Source: Zea mays (Eukaryota; Streptophyta; Magnoliopsida; Poales; Poaceae). Taken from it: 64,000 nt of DNA. The notes under the pieces were generated by a model. The model was not told where the DNA came from and searched no databases. It saw only the letters and a list, made by a program, of their open reading frames with translations. Below, piece by piece: positions 36,431-46,926 of this stretch (positions are counted from its first letter, which is position 1; each line of letters begins with the position of its first letter). The stretch covers positions 10,182,434 to 10,246,433 of the forward strand of contig NC_050099.1 of NCBI RefSeq assembly GCF_902167145.1. The letters run 5' to 3'. Position numbers and translations under genes: made by a program.

Positions 36431-36908
36431 TGTTGGAACTTGCTCGCTGGCGCAAGTTGATCCAACGGGGAAGTGTAGTAACGCAAACAGGGTTTTTGCA
36501 CGCGTTGGCAATAGCTCTGTTAATCCAGCCTCTCAAGGGCACTATGCGGAGGTTTTTATAGGTATCTGAGTGCCCAGCGACCCGTGTTAAGGACGCATGT
36601 GCCCTTAGACACCTAGGTTATCCCCGGAATATTCCCATAAAGCAGGGTTACAGACCGTAATTACAGGGAGGCCTTTACAATTTAGGCCCGTAATCGCGCA
36701 ACAGCCACGCAGGGCCTGTTATAATGGGTCGGATCACACGCGGGCCTCCATTCTGGACGAGGTCGCGAGATAAGACGACCTCGTCACAGGTCGTCGTCGG
36801 CGGCGTATGAGACGAAGGGTAAGTCTGCCCGTTGTCTTGTCACCGTTGGTGCAGCGAGTACGGCGAAGGCCTCGAGCGAAGGGTGGCGTCTTCGCCTTCG
36901 CCCCAACA
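36431..36908 (-). repeat. 5' LTR of element D (478 bp)
   Basis: The ends read TGTTGGGG...TTCCAACA in sense, and the internal side is followed by TTTGGCGCCCACCGTTCG, a primer-binding site of the same type as in A and B. A sense TATAAAAA box is seen near 36550-36560. Confidence 0.82.
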
Positions 36909-37438
36909 ATCTCATTCAATACAAGAGCAAAAGACTCCACTACAAGACACATCAAATAGATTGAATCCTCTCTAAGCCTCCAAATCAACTCAATTCCATT
37001 AGGGACTTGAGAGAGGGTGTTTTTGTGTTCTTTTGTTGCTCTTGTTGCTTGGCTTGGCCTTTTTCTTTTCCATTCTTATTCTCAAGTGCTTTGTAGTGAA
37101 GCAAGAGACACCAAGTGTGTGGTGGTCCTTGCGGGGTCTTAGTGACCCGTGAGATTAAGGAAGAAGGCTCACTCGGTCTAAGTGATCGTTTGAGAGAGGG
37201 AAATGGTTGAAATAGACCCAGTTTTTATGACCTCCTCAATGGGAACTAGGTTCTTTGGAACTGAACCTCGGTAAAACAAATCATCGTGTTCACTCGCCTT
37301 GATTCTTGTTTGATTTGTTTTTCCCCTCTCTTTGGACTTGAATTTAATTCTAATGCTAACCCCAGCTTGTAGTGTGTGTTTAAAGTTATAAATTTTAGGT
37401 TACACCTATTCACCCCCCTCTAGGCAACTTTCAAAACT

Positions 37439-40400
37439 CATGAAGGAGTCTATAGATAACTTTGTCGTGCATGCACAAGAAAAAAATTCCTATGCCTAAT
37501 TTTTTGTCGCATAAATTAGGCACTAAAATAGATGTGCCAAACACATCGGCAACAAATGGGCTTTCTCAGTCCCAACCTTATTATGGTATGCTGATGAATT
37601 TATATTGGGGACAACAGTTGTCACTATATCCTCTGTACAGTAGATCGACTTTGAGCACGATCAAATAGTCCGAGCACGATTGTGGACCATCCGGTCCAGC
37701 TGTGGACCATCTGACACCTTACATGACACTGCTCTAAACCATACTAAGACTGCCATATGTCTCGCAGGCAATGCCTAGCAAGACTGGACGATCTAGATAT
37801 ATTCTTGGATCGCTCGGTCCCTTCACGGACCATCTAGCTCCATATGCTGGACAGTCCAGAGCCACACTAAGGCCACCACATGGCTCCGAGGCAATGCCCG
37901 ACAAGTCCAAACAGTCTGAGTATAATCACAGACCTCCTGGTCCCTTCATAGACTGTTCTGCCACCCAGACCGAACCATCTGGGTATGTCTATGCAGAACA
38001 AGGTGCTGACCACAATACATAGTTTCTTCACCCATCTCAGAAGCAATACTCTCTCCCGCCTATGGCACATCAAAACCATAGCATGCCACCTCACGTGCCT
38101 AATATTTTTTGGCCCCTTGGGAGCCAGAGAGATTCACCCTATACTATACGACAATGGGATGCAGTACTGTATGCCTCGGGGGACTATACCGGATACCACC
38201 TTTCATTGTCCTAGGGAAGAAGGCCGGCATAATAATAACTGGCCACCTGAGCCCCGTGTTCCAAGGACTGATGGGTTACCAACAACCACTATGGATTAAA
38301 TTCGGGAGGAAATAGCCAAACTATTCTGGGACAAATTATGAGTCGGTGTATCCAGCCCAGGACAGTACTATCAGAGGCCATACGTCCCTCGATTGGACAC
38401 CACTCCGTACCCTCTGGGGACTAGTGTGCCTAATTTCTACAAATTCTCGAACAAGAACATTAGAAGCACTGGCGAACACGTGGGCCAATTCCTAGCGCAA
38501 TTAGGGGAATTGTTCGACGTTAAAGCTTTTCATGTTCACTTGTTCTCATTATCCGTTTCTAGCACTGCATTCACTAGGTATGATGCCTTGCCTCGTAACT
38601 CAATTAGTTCCTAGGATGCTCTAGAGCATAAGTTTCATCAACATTTATTCTTTAGGGATTATGAGTTAGTTTTAACTGAACTGGCATCGCTCCAACAAGA
38701 GGATGATGAATCAGTTAATTAATATATCCGAAGGTTCCAAAAACCTAGAAACCGATGTTTCTAGATCTAGGTCTTAGATAAGAACCTAACAGGGTTGTCT
38801 TTCAATGGTCATACTTCAAAGAAAAATTAGACGACTGCTAATTCTTTTCGCTAACTTAGTTGCACCAGTGGACTTTGGCTTGTGAAAGTCGAAGCAAAGA
38901 ACTCTCTCTTCATAATGAGCTTCATGATAGTAGTAGCTCAGATGATGAGACAAAAGTGGTATATGTCCCTAAGCTTGTTTGGCCTGCTAAGGACAAGCTC
39001 TCTGCTTGCTCTTCCCTACATCTGGTTCAAAAGAATCGACAAGGAAAAATTAAGTTCACATTTAATGTTGCTAAGTGTGATAATATATATGATGAATTAC
39101 TTAAGTGTGGCAACAATAAACTGTCTTATACAATTCCCTTAATAGATGAATTGAAAAGCCATGCTTATTGTAAATGGCATGACTCCTTTTCTCATGCCAC
39201 CAATGATCACAATGCTTTCCGTCGGTAGATACAATCGGCTATAAATTGTAAGACCTAAAAATTGGTAGAAAAATAAATAAATAATAGAATAAATAAATAC
39301 ATATATTATAAGATGATAAAATAAGGAAAATTCTCCTAAGATTTTAAATCAAAACACCTTTCCTTAAAGATATTCATAATTTGGAAGTTACTACTCCCAA
39401 AAGGATTATATTTAAAAAATTATAATTAAAGATACTTAGATAAACTAAATTGCCCTTGGATTAGGTTATATGTAAGAATTATGATTAAAACTATTTCTTA
39501 ATCTATATAATCTACAAATATAAATTATATTTTCCTAGAATTAATATGGGATGGACTATTCTCTATCATATGATTGGGAATCATGTATAAAAGAACTAAA
39601 ATAAAACAAATATATATATATAATATATTTTTACATTCGCGCTGAAAACTTTGTGATGTACATGTAGTTTATATTGGAGTCTTAAAACTAAATTGATTTA
39701 GTTTGGATTTGTAAATTGAATAGAAATATGAAAATGAGAAAAACAAAAAAAATAGAGGAGCCCTAACTGCGCTTGGGCTGAATCCCACGGCCAGGCCCAA
39801 AACCCCACTCCACCGCCAGCCCACTTTCTCCCTCCCCTTCTCTTTTTCCACCGTGATGCTGGAGCGTGAGACCCCCCTTGTTAGCTTCTTTGTTCTCTCA
39901 TCCACAGGCAGGTTGCGGGCGACAGAAACAAACTCCGCGCAATTGCGGCCGGACACCGTATCAATGGCCGGTGGACCGCCGTGACGTTCCTCTGGTGCGT
40001 GAGCACCTGATGCAGTGACCAACGTCCGGGCTCCACCCGTCGGATCTATCTACTTCTGCTCCCTATCTCTTCTCCGCTTCGGGTGCTAACAGATGGCGGA
40101 ATTCATGGCGCCCTTCGTAACAGCTCGCCCGGAGTTCTCCTGGATCGCTCACCTCGCAACCATATAAGCCGAGCCTGACCTCCTTGATGCCCATCGAGTG
40201 CCAACACCGAGCTGCATCACGGAGTGAGTCAGCAGCGGGAGATCTAAGGGGAGCGGACCGAGAGCAGAGAGAAAATGAGATCGCCACCGTGGCTGGATCC
40301 CGTCCTAGCCGTCGATCAGTACCAAATGGGGGTCTTGGGTGACTCGCCTCGACACGCTGATGGTGTCTGCCGCCTCGCCACATGGGGTTAGGGGTCGGGG

Positions 40401-43127
40401 AGGGAAATCCGTCGCGGCTGCGTTTGTGCCGCCGTCGGGCCGCCTGCTACGGGGCCGAGGTTAAGTGTCGTGTCGATACCGGTGATTCTTCGTGACCCAT
40501 ATTCGCCATCATCTCTTGTATGTGTTGCTCTCAGAGTTTGGGGAACTGTGGTGCAGGACCGTCAGCGGCGGCAATGGCTTTGTCGTAGGGGCACAGCGCT
40601 GCCGCCGCATCTCGGCTTGTGTTGGGGGAAACCACATGGACCGTCCGACCTGGTGTAAGCGGTCTGGATTAGGAGCGCGGGCAACGTCTCAGCCGTGGGG
40701 AAAGAGGAAGGCTATGAGCCATTGAATGGTCGATCTGTGGCTCCGATTATGTGCTGGATGCTCCCTCCACGTAATTAAATCAGGACCGTTGGTCTCCGGA
40801 TGGACTGATCCAGGGCGATCTCGGGTATTTAAAAGCTGGACCGTTGTATCGTGATCTAGCTGTCGAGGGTGTATACCAGTTCGATCGGAGGGATTTCTAA
40901 TCGCGGTCGTGCATCTTTAATCTCACGACCTGAATCGCTTCATACCCCTTCGCCTCGCCCGTATTGCAAAAGAGCTCTTGAGCTTTTTCTTATTCAACCC
41001 GTAGTCCTGTCTAGGGAATCCTGAGTCTCATGAACTTTTGCGTGATAACCTCTGTGTCTCTCTGTTATTGGCGCCAAGTCCAGAGAATTAGAAATTCCAG
41101 TAAAAGTAATTAGAAAATGATTTTTAAGGTGAAAATAAATGCTAGAAACTTGTTTAATCCCTAGAAAATTCATACTAAGTCCAAATTAATCCATTCTAAT
41201 TCCTATAATTTTGTAATATTATTGTTTATTATTTAGTACCACTGTTTTGACATGAATATCACAATAAAATTTATATCCTATTTAATCTTGTACAAAACAC
41301 AAAAAACCTTCATAAATTCATAACTTAAAATCTATAACTCCAAAATTAATGATTCATGTTCCTAGAATCTTATTTTAATATGTAGATTATTACTATGTAT
41401 TTTGTTCTTATGTTTTGTGTGATGTTAATTTTGTCTATACCATGTTTGCCTGTATTGCTACGAATAGTGTGAGGTCACGAGAATCTGAAGATCATCCTGG
41501 TACCTGGAATCTCAAGTCCCAGGCAAGTTGTGCCCTTGATCACTTCTTTTACCCAATCATGTTCTAATTAATAATAATGATTTGTATAGGTTAATTTTAA
41601 TGGGACCCAATAGGTTACCCGAATTTGACTATCTTTATACCTTGTTTATCACTGAATTTCTGGGTAGTACCTGCTATTGCTTTATGTGGTTTTGGGTATA
41701 GAGATATACATTATTCATTATCACACTTTTATTATCAGTTGTTATTTACTGTTCATGTTAAGATCATTATGTTAATTGGAACATGGAGCGACCACCCGGG
41801 AAAACAGTGCTACCACAAGGGAGGAATGGGACCCCTTGGCTGATTAATTAGGAAAGCTAGTGGATGACTACCTTACCCAAAAGGGGCAAGGGTAGTAGGG
41901 GAGTGGTTAGTGTAGGGAGGTCCTCGGGTTGATTTTGCTACAATGGTGGTGAGGCGAGGGATCCCTGCATTGGAGCTTCCTATAAACTGTAGCAGGTTTT
42001 CTGAAGCTAGTGGAACTTTGTAAAGGCCTCATAGTGTTACCCTGCCTCGCCTCCTTGATAGAGGTGTATGGGAAGTCATGATCCCTTGGAAGATGGGTAA
42101 CATGACTTGTGGGTAAAGATGCGCAACCTCTACAGAGTGTAAAACTGCTATACTAGCCGTGCTCACGGTCATGAGCAGCTCGGACCCTCACATGATTAAT
42201 TTATGGAACTAAATTCAATTTGTCATATGCATTGCATCGCAGGTGATGTTGTTATTACTTTCGTTCCACTACTTAATTGGGTTGGTATTTACTTATACTT
42301 AGTAATCGCTAATAGAATTTTGACCAACTTTAAAAGCAATGCTCAGCTTCAACCATCCTCTTTGGTAAGCCTTACACTTCACGTGAGCTCTCACCTTTGA
42401 CGAGTTCATGCACATTATTCCCCATAACTTGTTGAGCAATGAACGTATGTGAGCTCACTCTTGTTGTCTCACATCCCCCACAAGTCAAGAACAGGTACCA
42501 CAGGATGAGGCGCATGGAGGATGCTGTGATGAGTTCGTGAGTGGTCTAGGCCGTCGTCTCCCAGTCAACTTTGGGTTGCTGGATCGTTGCCTCCTTATAA
42601 TGTAATTATTTATTTATTTTGTATAGAACTCCTATTATATAGTAAAGATGTGACATTTGATCATGTGCCATGATTCATCATATGTGTGAGACTTGGTCCC
42701 AGCACACCTAGTGATTATGTTCGCGCCCGGGTCTTAGTGCCCCGAAACCCGGGTGTGACATAAATGAAGGCCGATTGATTTTCCAAGGAATGCAAATTGA
42801 CAAACCGTTGTTTCCCATCAATACACTTGAGATAAATGGCAAGAAAGTCCTGGTTCAGCCAAAAATGGCTGATAAAGGTAAGGGCAAGAGCGTGACCATT
42901 GGTGATCCTTACACGCCGAATTTGTCACAAGGTGTAGTTACTCAAAAAGCTCTAGGCAAGAAATAGACTATAAAGTTCAGTAAAAAGATCGAAAATACTA
43001 GCGGTAGGCACGATTGGATACTCAATTAGGTCTCCTATCAAGCGATTACCAGACGGTCTGGGCGTTAAGGCCAAACGGTCCAGGCCCCTCATGGACAGTC
43101 TGGCCACCAAAGCCGAACAGTCCAGAG
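37439..43127 (+). pseudogene. Gag of the gag-only gypsy element, split by a solo LTR
   Basis: The region has a Pro/Gly-rich part with an imperfect duplication (about 37757-37875 and 37878-37990), then a retrotransposon gag domain (TPYPLGTSVPNFYKFS near 38400; GEHVGQFLAQLGEL; YIRRFQ near 38725). A C-terminal part (CKWHDSFSHATNDHNAFRR, then EGRLIFQGMQIDKP) completes it. Many stops break it, including TAG at 39226-39228 where relatives have Gln. The solo LTR plus one TSD adds exactly 3,519 bases, so the frame is kept across it: segments before and after lie in the same phase. The second solo LTR ends this piece at 43127. Confidence 0.8.
39247..42760 (+). repeat. Solo chromovirus LTR (3,514 bp)
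   Basis: It starts TGTAAGACC, ends GGGTGTGACA, and is flanked by a perfect TAAAT duplication at 39242-39246 and 42761-42765. With no internal region, it is a solo LTR left by recombination between the two LTRs of one element. A block near 41760-42190 matches the LTR of element C (reverse complement of about 20940-21370), so both come from related chromovirus families. Short open frames here have no domain support. Confidence 0.93.
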
Positions 43128-44648
43128 TGAGAGCACCTAGAGGGGGTGAATACGTGATCCTATAAAACTTGTTCCAAACAACACAAACTTGGTCCAATTT
43201 ATAGGTTCGAGTGAATAAAAACCAAGTTCGGAGGAGAAGAGGAGAGAAAGAAAGTCTGTTCACTTGATTGCTCATCTGAGATGTGTATTAAACTAGGAGC
43301 AATATATAAGTGAAGTTTATGCTCAAAGGAAGACATAAATCACAATAAAGTAAATGGACAAGAGACACAATGATTTTTCCTGTGGTTCGGACAAGGCCAA
43401 CTCCATGTTGTGGTGACCTCCTTCGGTCAAGGGTTGCACTCAACCCCTCTCAAGTGATCCAAAGATCAAACTTGGGTGACACGGTATTCTTCCTTATATC
43501 AAACCCGTTTGTGAGGAATCTCCACAAATTGGAGTCTCTCACACTTTACACAAGATGATCACAATCCAAATCATAGTAAGGGATGGATTAGAGTACACAC
43601 ACGAGCACCACGCAGCAACAACACACACAAATGCAAAGAAGACAGTACAACAAAAAAGCAACAGAGTAACGACTCAGAAAAGGTGCTCAAATCTCTCTCA
43701 AACACTTCGAAGGCATGGTCGCGAGGTTTCAGAGTTGTAGTGTGCTCCTATAATGCTTGGTGTACAACTCCATGCGCCTAGGGGATCCATTTATAGCCCT
43801 AAGGAGCCTAGGAGCTATTGGAGCTCCATATGGAAGCTCCTAGCCTTCCCTGTCTACGTGTGCACCAGACTATTCGATGCACACCAGACAGCCTTATGTG
43901 CAATGGTCATCGCATCGGGAGATTAGTTGTCTTCCATTTCCGGTGGGCACTCAATTGTCTGGTGCTCCCACCGACTGTTGTTGAGCTAACGTGGTCGGTG
44001 GTCATCGTGACGATGACCGTTGGCGTGGGGCGGAGCCGTTGACCACCTGGCGCACCGAACATGTCCAATTCACACCGGACTGTCCAATAACTTTTAGCTA
44101 GTGCACCCTGATGAATTCTTGAGAGTGGTCAGTTGGCCAGCTGACTAGGCCAGGCACCGAACATGTCCGGTGCACACCAGACTATCCTAGCCCAAGTTGT
44201 CCACTTTTGAGCCAAACTCTTTTAGCTTCTTTGGCTCGACTTGAGAAATTCCCTAGCACTTAGATGAACATAGTTAGCAACTAAACCAAATGACCAAGTG
44301 CTAGATTCGTACCTTTGTTCCTCCATTTTAATAGGATTTGTAATATATGCAAACTCAAGCCCAAAAAGAGGTTTTCTCTAGAAAATGAGTTAGAGCCCGA
44401 ATATAAGTACAAGAAACATTATAAAGGGCATATGCAACACGTTTAGAAGTGCAAATCTCACACTTATACAATTTTCCACAAAGTTTCATGTATGGGTCCA
44501 TGTTTGTGCTCTTTTGGACTTGACATCTTCAATGTTCTTTCTATACACCTATGCTCATGCTCATATAAAGATTTTAGTTCAAGGTGGTGTGTTGAGCATT
44601 TAATTACCAAAACAACTAGAAATAGCACAATGGCACATTTCCCTTTCA
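43128..44648 (-). repeat. Solo Sirevirus-type LTR (1,521 bp)
   Basis: Read on the minus strand it starts TGAAAGGGAAATGTGCC and ends CCCCTCTAGGTGCTCTCA, the pattern of Sirevirus LTRs. The flanks CAGAG (43123-43127) and TAGAG (44649-44653) fit a 5-bp target duplication with one C to T change. Degenerate CACCGGAC/GTCCGGTG motifs occur near 43865, 44060 and 44160. Confidence 0.85.
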
Positions 44649-45272
44649 TAGAGACAGCCAGAGACAACACCATCCCAGGACCTTCAAACATCGACGTCCT
44701 GAAGTGGGAACTAGGAAGCAAAACACCTCCAAGACATCTGACCAGCTAGGCAGTGCCAACCTTACTTTTGATCAACTTCTTGCTAAATATATGAAAAATA
44801 GGGTCGTTCCACACAACCAGCCAATAAAACAATCAAAATCAAAAAGGCAATCTTTGCAAAGGCAAAGACCGATTCAACTAGTCCAAAAAGTGGCACAACC
44901 AATGTTGTCTGCTCATCTGTCTCTAGGGATGTCATGGTACTTTCTAGTCTACTCATCACAGATGAGTTTTCCTACTCAAGTGTAGGACAGTACGGCGATG
45001 AATTCGTATTACTTTTCCAATCTGATTTCTTATCTGAGCTAGGGGGCACCATAATTTTTTTTACCTTTTGACATATTGATCAGGTAGCCATGGCCAAAGA
45101 GGATGCCAATCCTAAACATCCTTTGTGAATTATAGTTCTATTAAAAGGCTATATTGTTTGATCAAAAGAGATGGTGACTTAGATCGGGCTAGAGTTTGTA
45201 TTACGGGAACAAGGAAAGTTGTGGAATCTATGCTTTTGGTTCGCCAAGCTCCACCAAAAGGTTGGGGGCATA
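44649..45272 (+). pseudogene. Gag C-terminus and 3' non-coding end of the gag-only gypsy element
   Basis: The start continues gag-like sequence (PSNIDVLKWELG near 44690; FDQLLAKYMKN near 44780) with a stop near 44748 and a frame change. After about 44985 nothing coding is seen. The stretch ends in the polypurine tract AAAGGTTGGGGGCATA before the 3' LTR. No pol intervenes. Confidence 0.65.
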
Positions 45273-45931
45273 TGTTGAACACCATATTTGGCACCTAGAT
45301 GGCAGACGGTCTAACCATGTGGCCTGGACAATCTGTGCCCCAGACAGTCTACGGAGTAGCCCAAATGGTCCGCGATTAGATTAGTTCGGACTAGCATCCT
45401 TATCCTGCACATGGTTATCCTAACAAACTCACGGGAAACTTGGATCTCGCCTAGGAATGGGTCTAGACCTCTCACTATATATATAAAGGGGTACGACCGA
45501 TTGAGAACTCACACAATCCAATCGAACCAATCTATCTACATTATCATGTGTTAGGAGTAAAAATAGTGTAGTTCTAGTTGTAGTTCCCCAATCGTAATCT
45601 TCACCTCTCTTCGACTCTATATCGTCTAGAGGTGTCTTGGTTGGCCTCTTGATCTAAGATAGCCCCAAGATCCTGCCTCCCTGATGGGGTCCCTCCCGGG
45701 AGGTAGGAGTTGGGTTGTTTCCTTGGCTCTCTATTCTGGAGGAACTCACTGCTATCTTCTACACAAGCGCACATGGTCTGGTAACCTACTATGGATCGTC
45801 CAGTGACCAACCGCGGATAGTCTGGTGACCTATCGTAGACAGTCCGCCACCCTACAGAGTTTCTCTAAGGTCTCGTTCCCTACGAACGAGATCTATGGAT
45901 CATTGGTGTTGGACCCAAAAAGGCGTCAACA
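45273..45931 (+). repeat. 3' LTR of the gag-only gypsy element (659 bp)
   Basis: It starts TGTTGAACACC after a polypurine tract and ends GTCAACA, so the ends are inverted repeats (TGTTGA/TCAACA). A TATA-like run (ACTATATATATAAAGG) lies at about 45473-45489. Its last 45 bases match the 5' LTR tail at 6400-6436. Confidence 0.82.
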
Positions 45932-46879
45932 CACACACAACTGATGACATAGTGCTCCAAAGCTTAACTTCTGCATCGTGGGGGACCGGCACCACCTCTC
46001 CTCGTGGGCATGGTCATCTTAGCCACAATAGTAAGAACTCATCGTCACCACTCACTAACATTGATATGGTCAACTGAGGACCTAAAGTAGGTAGAGCATA
46101 GAAGCATTTGCCAAACATTTGCTAGGCCTCACACTCCTCACCATGGTCACTGCCATCATTGAGGATTTGGCCACTAGTGCCCTCACCCTAGTCCTCACTC
46201 ATCAACACATGATGGTGGTGCGCTCATGCTTCTAGAGGTCGAAGATGGCAGCGTGAGTGAAGACCTCGTGTCTGTAGATGCGCATGTTGAAATGGAGGTT
46301 AAGGGAATCACCATAGAGGAGCTTGTAGGAGCTCGAGAGGTCGCACGGGTGTGACGCCAATCGTGGTCGACAGGAGAGGGTGACATCAGAGGGCTCGTGC
46401 GGGGAAGGCTAGGCAAGGGCAGGCAGAGGGTGCGCTCGTTAGGGGGAGGGAACATGATTTGAAGCGGTGTGAGCAAGGACTCTGAGTTAATTACAAAGAA
46501 ATATAATGGTTTTGATAAAAGTGTTGTTACATGACGATGATGGAAACTGGTGCTATTATAGTAGTAGAGAAGAGATGTGGATGTAGACATAATAGCCTAA
46601 TTTTATATCCTTCATTAAATAATCATAGTATTAGGGTATGTACAACCTTGAGCCATTGGATCGATTTTCTAAATATAAGAGACAATTAAGAGATTACATA
46701 ATACAACTCAGAGCTGCTAGATCATAAAGGCAAGAGATATAGATAATATATAGAGAGAGAATCGTGTAGAAACATGTTGATTTCTTTTACTTACCCTCTA
46801 CATTCCTCAATTCGTGCCCTTAGTATTTTTTATTATTTTGATTTCTTACTCCGCCTATGTTGATTGGAAGACTTCCTTG
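45932..46879. other. Unassigned stretch of about 0.95 kb
   Basis: I recognise no transposon ends or conserved domain here. A CA-run lies at 45930-45939. A minus-strand segment near 46230-46420 has a 60-codon open frame with C/G-ending codons, bounded by stops (see findings). The rest is AT-rich. It may be older genomic sequence predating the flanking insertions. Confidence 0.4.
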
Positions 46880-46926
46880 AGTCATTTCAACATAGCTGGT
46901 CCTAAGCCCAGTAAAGGAGGAGGGTT

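Larger units (their letters stand above)
34592..36908 (-). mobile_element. Element D: truncated Tat-lineage Ty3/gypsy element
   Basis: On the minus strand this has a 478-bp LTR, a primer-binding site and gag, then stops abruptly at 34592 just before the protease would begin. There is no second LTR and no target duplication, and about five bases of the host LTR are lost at the left junction. This fits an abortive insertion or a later deletion. The gag and primer-site type place it in the Tat lineage, in a different family from A and B. Confidence 0.82.
6828..37433 (+). mobile_element. Sirevirus-type Ty1/copia element carrying nested insertions
   Basis: This copia element is flanked by a perfect 5-bp duplication, AAACT, at 6823-6827 and 37434-37438. 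Its own length without passengers is about 9.1 kb, normal for a Sirevirus. In order it has a 5' LTR, an initiator-Met-type primer-binding site, gag, pol (protease, integrase, RT, RNase H), a non-coding 3' region with several GGGGGAG polypurine tracts, and a 3' LTR. Integrase before RT is the copia order. Element A is inserted in its 3' non-coding region, and the truncated element D in its 3' LTR. All coding parts are decayed, so the copy is dead. Confidence 0.92.
33905..37433 (+). repeat. 3' LTR of the Sirevirus, split by element D
   Basis: The halves 33905-34591 and 36909-37433 together match the 5' LTR at 6828-8002. Element D sits between them, and about five LTR bases present in the 5' copy are missing at the junction. 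Better preserved CACCGGACTGTCCGGTG motifs occur at about 34207-34240 and 34345-34380. Confidence 0.9.
6389..45931 (+). mobile_element. Old gag-only Ty3/gypsy element, split by several insertions
   Basis: The pieces 6389-6827, 37434-39246, 42761-43127 and 44649-45931 rejoin into one element of about 3.9 kb. It runs from the tail of a 5' LTR through a primer-binding region, a gag gene and a short 3' non-coding stretch to a PPT and a 3' LTR. The 5' LTR tail (6400-6436) matches the end of the 3' LTR (about 45889-45931), which proves both belong together. Protease, RT and integrase are absent, so this copy is non-autonomous or deleted. Inserted bodies are a Sirevirus (TSD AAACT), a solo chromovirus LTR (TSD TAAAT) and a solo Sirevirus LTR. 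The gag resembles Tat/Athila-type grass gags; I cannot assign a family name. Confidence 0.8.

Noticed and set aside
37434..45931. Naming the gag-only element Huck
   Set aside because: Gag is suggestive, but the 659-bp LTR is much shorter than I recall for Huck; the family was left open.
46195..46590. 131-codon Ser/Thr-rich minus-strand frame
   Set aside because: Low-complexity composition and no domain; another frame of the same strand looks more gene-like over part of it.
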